From NCBI RefSeq assembly GCF_030253575.1, contig NC_080560.1, forward strand, positions 41,773,001 through 41,837,000: 64,000 bases of DNA, written 5' to 3'. The notes under the pieces were generated by a model. It was not told the origin of the DNA and did not search any database. It worked only from the letters and a program-made list of their open reading frames with translations. Below are positions 1-8,736 of the stretch, in pieces. Each line of letters opens with the position of its first letter. Position 1 is the first letter of the stretch. The DNA comes from Rhododendron vialii. Its lineage: Eukaryota > Streptophyta > Magnoliopsida > Ericales > Ericaceae. The translations under genes and the position numbers were made by a program.

Positions 1-1861
1 CATCCTAATATTTGTAGCAACGAGATAGAAAAACTTGGGAACAAAATTGGGGAAATCCTCTGAGAGCAAGCGCATGACATAATCCTCACGGGAACGAAAT
101 GTCAACTATGAAGAGATAGAAAAACAAATTAGTGAGAGATTAAAAGACAATTAAAGAAAGTATTTGACCCAAAATAATTAAACAAGTAATTTATTTATAC
201 CTTCTCTTGAAGATGTACTAACGAGTTTCCGTGGAAAACTAAGATAGTGTGTGGTTTATTACAACAACGGGATCGTGGTTGTATACATCTTCCAACCCTT
301 TGAACCTCGGGTCCAACAAAAATCTATGCTATCCTGTCCGAGGGGAGCATTGAATGCCAAGAGTGCTTCAGGTTTCTTGATGTTGGAGCCAAGGTAGTCA
401 TATAACTTGAAGACGTCATTTTCGAATGTTAAGCAATTCGCATATATGGAATATGCAATGTTCCTACATATAGAAAAAAAATTAAAATAATAAGTATATA
501 ACAAAAAAAAAAAAAAAGAGAATTATAATCGAGTACTCTCTTACCTTAAATCCTTTCCGATTGAGTTTTGTGCTTGATAGCACAGGGTCAATGTTTTCAA
601 ATCGGGATACGTATCTTGTATCATTTTTTCAATTGTATACATCGTATCGAGATACGTAACTTTTTTTTTAAAGTAAACATAGTTTGTTGGTATTATTAGG
701 TGTATCAACTTTTTAATTGTATTTTTATATTAATTATGACTAATGTTTTTGAAGCATAAACTAAATTTAGTATTTTGGCACAAGAAAATTAAGTCCAAAC
801 AAGTCCAATAGACAAATCCAAAGATGGAAGATATTATTGAAGAAGATATAAATATCTAGTCTTTAGGAACACTAAAATATCTATCTGTAAAAGCTCTAAA
901 ATATTCTTGCGAAATATCTATAGTTGTTTTGTGAGAATTATAGTCACATGTGTAATTCTAGAATTACCTCAAAGTTTGTCTTGTATGAAAATATCTTTGT
1001 ACCAAAGCCTTCTATGGAGTAGTATAAATAGGGATGAGTCTAGCTATTTTCAACCAAGCCAAAAAAAGAAGTTTGAGTTCCAGTGTAACACAAATAGTCT
1101 CATTCCCCACTCTTGTTTTTCGTGTTCTACTCTTCCAAAATTTTTGTCCAACTAAACAATAAAAACTCACATATCTTAAGATACACGATACGTATCCCGA
1201 TATAATGTATACATTTGGAAAAAAAAACGATAAAAGATATGTATTCCGATTTGAAAACATTGACCCTGTGCAATCAAACACAAAACTCAATCGAAAAGGA
1301 TTTAAGGTAAGAGAGTACTCGATTATAATTCTCTATTCCTTTTTTCTGTTTTTTTGTTATATACTTATTATTTTAATTTTTTTTCTATATGTAGGGACAT
1401 TGCATATTTCATATATGCGAATTGCTTAACATTCAAAAATGAAAACAAAATAAAATTCGTCTTCAAGTTATATGACTACCTTGGCACCAACATAGAAATT
1501 TGAAGCTCTATGCTCGCTTGTGGACATGAGGGGATGACATGACGGACCCGAGATTCAAAGGGTTGGAAGATGTATATAATCACATGCGATCTCGTTATTG
1601 TAACAACCCACACACTATCTTAGTTTTCCACAGACACCCATTAGTACATCTTCAAGAGAAGGTATAAATAAATTACTTGTTTAATTATTTTGGGTCAAAT
1701 ACTTTCTTTAATTGTTTTTTAATCTCTCACTAATTTGTTTTTCTATTTCTTGATAGTTGACATTTCGTTCCCGTGAGGATTATGCCATGCGCTTGCTCTC
1801 AGAGGCTTTCCCCGATTTTGTTCCCAAGTTTTTCTATGTCGTTGCTACAAATATTAGGATG
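1..1861. repeat. Large imperfect inverted duplication, arms about 660-690 bp
   Basis: Bases 1 to about 660 read as the reverse complement of about 1170 to 1861. The match is near-continuous with scattered mismatches and small indels, and I judge it above 90 percent identical by eye. The centre, about 660-1170, is unpaired and AT-rich, with a TATA-like box (TATAAATAG, 1023-1031). The left arm is cut by the window edge, so the duplication probably extends further left. Both arms hold coding-like stretches with splice-like borders, so this looks like an inverted duplication of a gene piece rather than a simple MITE. Transcription through it would give a long hairpin. A false join in the assembly is the main alternative. 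Confidence 0.8.
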
Positions 1862-1993
1862 AATGCGAGCGACTTTACGTAAGTAACTCATAGTGCACGT
1901 ACACTTTTAGCTTTTGTATTTAATTATATCTTGATCGTATTAATTTCATCTTTTCCTTTTTTTAGAATTACTGATCCGTGGACGGGGATTTAA
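1551..1993 (+). pseudogene. Exon remnants of an unrecognised gene in the right arm
   Basis: Three coding-like pieces with usable splice borders lie in series: one ending at 1661 (residues ...LVHLQEK, donor GTATAA), one at 1757-1878 (LTFRSREDYAMRLL... to ...NIRMNASDF, donor GTAAGT) and one at 1966-1993 (TITDPWTGI then stop). The mirror-image arm has an intact-looking stretch, FKGLEDVYNHDPVVVIN, on the minus strand near 250-310, which is degraded in this arm. I do not recognise the protein family. The piece may be the end of a degenerate gene or a captured fragment. No start codon or upstream exons can be assigned with confidence. Confidence 0.4.
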
Positions 1994-2448
1994 TGACAGT
2001 CACGACTTGGTTGAATTCACAATGAAAGGGCGAGATGTGCTACCCTAGATTCTGTGTTGATTGTATCAACACAGAATTGTGAGACATCATACGAAATTGT
2101 CGTTTATCAGTGGTTGACATAAACATATATATATATTCACCCATTGGTTATGCACGTTTACTAGAGATCGTGAGATATTAGATGTTATATTGCGACAATC
2201 CTTCCGTGTTCTTGTTTGGTAAGTTGCTTGGGGATACTAGTGGGATCAAAGTTGAAGTACTTGTTTGGCAACGCCGGTGTTGAAACAACGTAGAGTTTCT
2301 AGATACAAGATTAGAACCTAGATGATACCAAGATTGCTTTTTTTTGGTGGAGTATATTTTTCAGGACTCTTCTATCGTTTGCAAACAGCTAAAGGCGGGC
2401 TAGGATCAAACACTTGAATATTCTGTGTTTTTTTTTTAGTAATATATC
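1994..2448. other. No gene seen; short perfect palindrome
   Basis: AT-rich sequence without a supported gene. It contains a small hairpin at about 2050-2078 with 12-bp perfect arms (ATTCTGTGTTGA and its complement) around a 5-base loop. Confidence 0.4.
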
Positions 2449-2622
2449 ATGAATTTAACATCTTTTTTGGCTCGGGAAAAAAAGAACATGTTACACGCTC
2501 AAGCGCTGACACTTGCGGCGTTAGCCGGAGCTGCTCTTGTGGAGTATTACGACCATAGAACAGGAGCAAAGCAGGAGCATGTTGCTAAGTTACTCAATCA
2601 CAGGCATTCACAGAAAAGTTGA
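2449..2622 (+). pseudogene. C-terminal fragment of a HIG1-domain (HIGD/Rcf-like) mitochondrial protein
   Basis: An open frame ends at 2622 and holds HAQALTLAALAGAALVEYYD followed by HRTGAKQEHVAKLL. This matches the end of the plant HIG1 domain, where the family reads ARLHAQALTLAALAGAAxVEYYDHKSGA. HIG1 proteins are small inner-membrane proteins of mitochondria linked to cytochrome oxidase and supercomplexes; plant forms have about 95 residues. Only the second half is present. I find no N-terminal exon with the first membrane helix upstream, and the frame before the match (MNLTSFLAREKKNM) does not look like the family. The match itself is uninterrupted, so it is either a recent fragment or the last exon of a gene broken by rearrangement next to the inverted duplication. 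Confidence 0.65.
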
Positions 2623-3780
2623 GGCCATGACTTGATTAGATCTTGATTAGATGATCGTGGTTGAATTACAGGAGGACATATACTAATTTCCTTTCTTTAA
2701 TTCCCTCCCCTTTTTGAAGTCTCAATGTAAGGACGGAATCATATCTTTTAATGAGGTGAATGACCGGATGGAACTAATTTATGAACTAGTTTTAATGTCA
2801 AACTATTTCTCAATTCTGTTCATTTTTTGTTTTTGTTTTTGTTTTTGCTCGGCTTTGTGTTCATCATATTTGAGATGGTTGGCAGAAATGTAATGATCTG
2901 TCTCTAGAAATTTCAGCGGATGACTGTAAGGATCCGTTCTGCTAAGATTTTTAGGGCGGTTTTGGATTGAAAAGTAAAGTTAGATTTTTTTTTTTATTCA
3001 AATTTTTTCCGCACTTGTTAGTTTTGCACTTTTGCGTCAAACTTTTGCAACTTGCTAATTTGTCTTACGAGAGGAATCGAAAATGTAAAACATTATGATC
3101 GAAACTTATAATTTTTTGAACAAACGACAAAAATAAATACAAAAAAGACAGCGTATGTGAAATATTTGTGTAATTGACTTTTTAAATATTAAAGTTTGTG
3201 CTTTTTAATGATGAGGTGGTTGTAGTTTTATGCATACGAGAGAAATTTATTTACGGAAGAGTATTTGCGGTTTCGCACAATTTTATCCGTCCATCTCGAC
3301 GGCTCATGATTGGAGATATGTTTTTTAAATTTTATCGGTCAAAAATATTTGTTATTGGTCAAAATTGATTTTTAATTCGAATTATGTAAAACACTTTTGG
3401 ACATGCGAACGAGCCTCCATAGAAAAGTTTTTCGCTATGCATATGCATACAGGGTAGGGTACATTAACGTGCACTCTCATTGTGACGTGCATAGAACGGG
3501 TTGAACGCTAGTAAAAGAGGGATAGTACGGTATATGAAGAGAAACATAAAAAGGTCCGTAACATTGGAACCAACTATTGAGATCAAAAATAATACTCACA
3601 TAACAATTCAAACACAATCTATCACATATATGTGAGCTCCACACACAAGTTGTGTTTAAATAGTTGTGTGAATAACATTGTTGTATTGAGATTCAAATAC
3701 TCTCATTATCTCATTTTGGTTGTCCATTTTCGTTATTCGTATCAGTTTTCAAAGAAAATAGGAGGAGGTAAGTATAACAT
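2623..3780. other. Gene-free AT-rich stretch with degenerate MITE-like sequence
   Basis: No supported gene. The part around 2950-3135 (Gs then T-rich sequence, TTAGTTTTGCAC, TTACGAGAGGAATCGAAAA, GACAAAAATAAATAC) shares phrases with the MITEs at 10250-10667 and 36297-36660 and looks like an older copy. A TGTGTG/ACACAA-rich segment lies at 3632-3680, next to the element that follows. Confidence 0.4.
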
Positions 3781-4163
3781 ACAAAAGTGCTACACACACA
3801 ACGGTTGTGTATAACACAACACACAATCAATCTCTAGCCATCCGTGGCTGTAATGAATGGTCAAGATTCGTTCAAACTCTTCCTCATAAAAGTTAAACTT
3901 ATCTATGCAAGAGTTTTTTTTAAAATCTAGACCATCTAAATACATCTGGACGGTCAGAATTACACACACAACCAACACAACGAACAACCAATCTCTAGCC
4001 ATCCATGACTGTAATGAATGGTCAGGATTCGCTCAAACTCTTCCTCATAAAAGTTAAACTTATCTATGGAAGAGTTTTTTTTAAAATTTAAACAGTCCAA
4101 ATACATCTGAACGGTCAGAATTACACACACCCAACACAACAGTTGTGCAATTAGCATTTTTGT
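3781..4163. mobile_element. 383-bp MITE with internal tandem duplication
   Basis: The ends are inverted: ACAAAAGTGCTA at the left and TAGCATTTTTGT at the right, and the similarity continues inward through ACAACNGTTGTGT. It is flanked by a direct repeat ATAACAT (3774-3780 and 4164-4170), a 7-bp target duplication. Inside, a 161-bp unit beginning ATCTCTAGCC is present twice in tandem (3830-3990 and 3991 to about 4140). There is no coding capacity. The superfamily is uncertain: 7 bp fits neither a 3-bp Harbinger nor an 8-bp hAT duplication cleanly. Confidence 0.75.
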
Positions 4164-4193
4164 ATAACATATTGCAAATGAGAGTTCAATATA

Positions 4194-4300
4194 GGGGAAA
4201 TTATACTTTGCCCCCTTAAACTATCACCCGGCCACACTTTGCCCCCTCTAACTACTCAATCGAACACTTAACCCCCTTAAACTATTATTTCGCTGCCACC
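4194..4300 (+). repeat. Left terminal inverted repeat of the MULE
   Basis: Arm of 107 bp. Similarity to the right arm stops sharply after GCTGCCACC. It contains three short T-rich/CCCCC blocks of the form CCCCCTTAAACTAT or close to it. Confidence 0.95.
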
Positions 4301-4447
4301 ATAACCCTTCCGTTTGTTGTCTGTTAGGGTTTTGGATGGAAAAAAATTTCAGGCCATTTTTTTTGAAGCCCAAGGACAAAATTACCCTCCCTCCCTTTCT
4401 AGCATACCCAATCATCTCAAAGTTGAAATTTCCAGACTTTACACAAA

Positions 4448-4490
<43 letters not shown>

Positions 4491-5289
4491 GACTTTACAC
4501 AAACCCATCTATCTCTCTCTCTCCATTGATCAGTTCATTTTCTTCTTCCCTCAGTGGAATACAATTCCAATCCATACCAATTGAATGAGTAAACATTGTC
4601 TAAAAATCCAATCAGAATAGCAAACCCATGTAATTCCCAATAGCAACTAACGAAAATTACAAAGAAAGAAAACGAAACCTGTGTAGAATTCAGTCTCACA
4701 ATTCATAAGATTTGACTTTTTTTTTTTTTAAAAAAACATAAACCAAAAGATAATACTCCTACGGAAAAAGAGATACACAAAAGAAATACACATCCACAAA
4801 AAGAAACAGAGAGTACCCAAATTAATTTGCCGAGAACAATCGCTATGCACCTGTACATAAGTTTCTCAAAAAATTTGCAACCTTGTGTGTCAAAAAATGC
4901 CAACATTTTGCATATCATATCATAATCTGTTACATAAGTGTTCTTAAAGGATCAAGACACACCAGAAATAAGTTGGCAGCAAACAAACTTAGATAGCCAT
5001 AAAGCTGTCCATAAACTTAGATTGCCATGAAGTGGTCCATAAACTTAGATAGCCATAAACTGGTCCACAAACTTAGATAGCAATTAACTAGCCAAAGTAC
5101 TTAATTAGAAGCAAAACCAACAGGTGCATATTCCAAAAGTAATACCAAACAAAAACTACCAGCTCCATGAACTTTTCGACTGACTTCTAAAAGGCTGCAT
5201 ATCCATCAAGTGCCATTCCTGAGTTGTGTGCGGATGTGGAGACCTGAGAACCTTGTGTTGGTGCCATGTTTGATAAGCTTTGTGAGTGG

Positions 5290-7739
5290 CTAATTTGGAC
5301 AATAGCACCACCTCTTGAGCTTCCCACTCCGGCTGAAAAATACACATCTCCATAAGTGGTGGACCTCCTTTGCATCTGCATCAATTATAATATTGTTTGC
5401 CAACATCTCACACTTAGGTATAGGGCTAAACATAGATCTAGTCCACACATATGGAGGTTCTCTCATCAGCCATTCATAAGCATCTTTATTAATACTTTTG
5501 ATCTGTTGCATGAAATATTCCCAATCCTGAATAGTGTAAGAACAAGCAGCAGCCCATACTAGATCCTTGAGGTCCTTACCTTTAAATAAAAGCTTGAAGT
5601 TGGCATACATGTGTCGAACACAGAATCTGTGGTCAACCCCAGGAAGCATTTGCTTGAAAGTCTCAACCAAACCCTACATGGAAATAATAATGTTTTAGTC
5701 AAAATTGAACAAGCACATCTTGTCAAAAAAAAAAAAAAAAACCAAGCACATAATAATGTTTTGGTTAAAATTGATCAAGAGTGAGCAGCCCCCACATGGA
5801 AATAATAATGTTTTAGTTAAAATTGATCAAGAGTGAGTAGCCCCCACCTTTCACATTTATTCCCCTGCTTTCCAGAGAGGATATACTCCTCCCCTGTTCT
5901 TTTTGTTTTTGTAACGACCCATATTTTGGTAGTTAAAATTATCATTATTTTTATATTAAAAAAAAATAGTATTACTTAGAAATTTGAGGTGTATTTGCCG
6001 TTTGGAAAAAGAAAAGAAAAGAAAAGAAAACTAGGTTCTAGTAGAAGACAAACTAGGTTCAATTCTATGTGGGGTTTTCATGGAGAAAGGTGATTTCGGT
6101 GGCTGTTTTCCTGCTGATTGAATAGGCAGTCCATTTACTCCTCCATTTCTGTTTTCTTTTCCACTAAAAAGTCAAAGTTTGGCTAGGAAAGTGCCAACAC
6201 AAAATTATAAAGATAAAGTTAAAAGTGAACATGCAAATAACATACCTTTTGCCTATCTGAAATGAATGTCCAGTCTCTCTCCTTTGGCCTCCCTATTACA
6301 CCAAGCAGTTCATCAAGAAACCAAAGCCAGCTATCTTTGAGCTCGGCTTCAACCACAGCCACAGCCAATGGATATAATTGGTTATTTGCATCCTTTGCAA
6401 CAGCAGCCATTAGTTGACCACCAAATGGTCCCTTCAAGTGACATGCATCAAGCCCTATTATGGGTCTACAACCAGCTAGAAAACCCTTTACTTGTGCATC
6501 ATACGCGACAAACATCCTTTGAAAGACAGGGGCTGTATTCTGTAATGTCCTCTCCACTTTCAACAATGCTGTTGAGCCAGGGTTCTGCCTCAAAATCATT
6601 TCGCAATAGTCACGTAGCCTCCAATATTGTCGTCTATGATTACCCTCAATAGTCTCTAATGCCTTTTTCTTTGCCCTGTATGCTTGACTATCACTAACCT
6701 CCACCATGTGGTCCCTCTTAGCAGCCCTTCTTAGTGCACTAACCTTCCAATGAGGATCATCTGCCAACCTGTCCATGTATGTTCTTGCTAACCATGCAGA
6801 ATTAGCATGCCCAAATTTGTACACTCTCGGACACTGACATGGGTGATTGAGTAAGCTTTTAATCTGAAATGCTTTGGTGTCTTGAAAAAAACTAGCATGC
6901 ACTCTCCAACCACATTCATTTTTACATTTCACCGTCACCCTATCACCCTCATTCTTCAAAAACACAAATTCTGTCCCATTTTGGATGGCATGCTTTCTAA
7001 GAGCAGCCCTAAAAATAGTTGCATTGGCAAACATCATCCCCTTTTGTAGTTCTGTCCTTTCCATATCCCTATCCTCAAAGAATTCAGGAAACTCCACTTT
7101 ACCCTCCTCATCAGAATTCATTGGAGTATTTAGGTCATCATCCTCCACCTCTTGTATGTCAGGAGGTAATAGGTTTGATGGACCCTCTCCACTCCCACTT
7201 CCCATGTTGAAGGAAAAAGGTTCAGAACCACCTACAAGGGTCTCACTCACCTGTTTAGTGCTAATAGTGTCACCTAAATCATACAGCTCATCTCCATCTC
7301 CAAAGTACTCAAGGTCACTACTACCAATACTCCCTCTAGGACTGTTTGGATCTGCCCCACTTTCACTCTCATTGCCTTCACTTTTTTCAATGTCACTATC
7401 CAGATTTACCACATCATTAACCATATTTAACTCTACATTCTCCACATAAATAGAAATAGTTTCTCTATCATTATGAATAGCAAACATGTCCCACACCTCA
7501 GTATCAGTCTTTAACTCTCTCAACCCACCATCCAAATCACAATCAGGGAGCTTATGATATATGTTGCAATTTTCTGAACACCCCAAGTCCTTAATCATGC
7601 TTATCAGCTCAAAATACGACATTAGGTCTTTGTCTACATTTCTTATGAACTCAACCTTGCCCATTGAATACTTTTTTGCTGGCACATTCTCAAAGTAACC
7701 CCCATGGTGAACCTCAAACACAAACATTGCATCAGACAT
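5290..7739 (-). CDS. MULE transposase (MuDR-type), two exons, SWIM region deleted
   Basis: Exon 1 runs 7739 to 6246 and exon 2 from 5673 to 5290. The donor GTATG and acceptor GTAG join ...FISDRQK to GLVETFKQMLPGVDHRFCVR, a canonical MULE junction. Order of domains in the 506-residue first exon: a plant PB1-like N-terminus (residues 1 to about 105), an acidic linker, a MuDR zinc-binding domain (about 225-320, with CxxxCGW and HPC motifs) and the start of the DDE domain with GLDACHLKGPFGG (first Asp) and KDSWLWFL. The second Asp is in FISDRQK. Exon 2 carries HRFCVRHMYANFK and reaches KCEMLANN. After this, family members go on to a CxCxxxxxxxCxH SWIM zinc finger; here sequence jumps to DADAKEV... 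and stops. A typical Ser/Gln-rich C-terminal tail lies in another frame at 5384-5187. The DNA-binding finger therefore seems deleted, and the element may need help from a relative to move. Confidence 0.88.
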
Positions 7740-8518
7740 CCTAAGAATCCAGTAAACAAATCAAAAAATAAACAACTTTACCATGTAATTTTCATTATTT
7801 AAGTAGCAAGTGGTAAGTAAACAATTAATTAAAACTCATAAGTCAAGGGATATCCAGTATACAAATTAAAAAAATATAACTTTAGCATGCAATTTTTCAA
7901 TATACAAGTACCAAGTAAAGTAATTAAAACTCAAAACAAAACACTACTTTACTATTCTCAACCACTTTTTTGGCCGACATATGCACAGTAGTGTCTATAT
8001 ATATATATATATATATATGTAAAAGCATTTGGGACCACATTCACAAACAAACAACGCAAAGTGTCAAAAGCCCCACCTCACCCACAGACCATTGATTACT
8101 CCACCTTCCACCAACAAAGCATTCAATAGTCAAACAATACTAACAACTCACTTTACAGCTTTCAACAGTTCAAAGGAATTGCAGAGAAAAAAAAAATAGT
8201 TCAAAGGAATCATACCTCCAAGATCAGATGCCCTTGACCACCGTAAATGATGATCGGATTCTACTGTGAAAACGGTACTGGGATTTTTTCCATAGGTAGT
8301 CGAAATTAGGGTTACAGCTCAATGAATGGAGTGTATATATATATATGCGGGTAAAAAAATGGAGGGAAAACTCCCGCTAATTTTAGGGGAAAGGTTTTAG
8401 GGTTGGAAAAAACGTATTCTGGGTTGGGGAAATCCTGCAGAAGTATCGTGTATGTAGATACCTGTATTCTGTAAGGGTATTTACGTAACTTTGCTCAAAA
8501 CGTTAACAGAGTTAAAGG

Positions 8519-8625
8519 GGTGGCAGCTAAATAATAGTTTAAGGGGGTTAAGTGTTCGATTGAGTAGTTGGAGGGGGCAAAGTGTGGCCGGGTGATAGTT
8601 TAAGGGGGCAAAGTATAATTTCCCC
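8519..8625 (-). repeat. Right terminal inverted repeat of the MULE, close to PRL1
   Basis: Reverse complement of the left arm with two mismatches. Together with the 9-bp duplication it abuts the short region that must hold the PRL1 transcription start. Mutator TIRs are known to carry promoter activity in maize; whether this one drives PRL1 is inference. Confidence 0.95.
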
Positions 8626-8736
8626 TTCAATATACGCATACAGACAGTTCAGTACCCGTATATTGTAGTAGCAGTAGGCTTTGAAGACTCTTCGGCGAGA
8701 AGGCGAAGAAGAAGTGAGAGAAAGAGATAAGAGGAT
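8626..8736 (+). promoter_or_regulatory. Residual PRL1 upstream/5' leader between MULE and start codon
   Basis: Only 111 bases separate the MULE end from the PRL1 ATG. They include the 9-bp target duplication and a purine-rich GAGAAGGCGAAGAAGAAGTG leader. No clear TATA box is seen. The sequence that was contiguous with this before the insertions lies left of 4185 (and left of 3774), so the original promoter is now more than 4.4 kb away. Confidence 0.5.

Larger units (their letters stand above)
4194..8625 (-). mobile_element. Mutator-like transposable element (MULE), 4432 bp
   Basis: Both ends carry a long terminal inverted repeat of 107 bp (4194-4300 and 8519-8625) starting GGGGAAATTATACTTTGCCC, with two mismatches seen between the arms. 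A perfect 9-bp target duplication, TTCAATATA, flanks it (4185-4193 and 8626-8634), which is the Mutator hallmark. The inside codes for a MULE transposase on the minus strand. Other contents are a (CT)n tract at about 4451-4488, a 30-bp-period tandem repeat built on AAACTTAGATAGCCATAAA (about 4985-5090), a triplicated AATAATAATGTTTT unit (5680-5850) and a (TA)n tract (7998-8017). The near-identical ends suggest a fairly recent insertion. Its right end lies 111 bp before the PRL1 start codon. Confidence 0.95.

Noticed and set aside
660-1170. LTR-like promoter in the spacer of the inverted duplication
   Set aside because: A TATAAATAG box and leader-like sequence suggest it, but no TG...CA borders, polypurine tract or target duplication could be fixed.
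4248-4584. Open frames coding for (SL)n or (RE)n runs, here and at 15322-15585, 18091-18498, 24408-24785, 41861-42101, 47645-47827, 52326-52656, 56206-56580 and 60057-60338
   Set aside because: They are translations of CT/GA microsatellites. Several are on the opposite strand of real exons and none has a domain.
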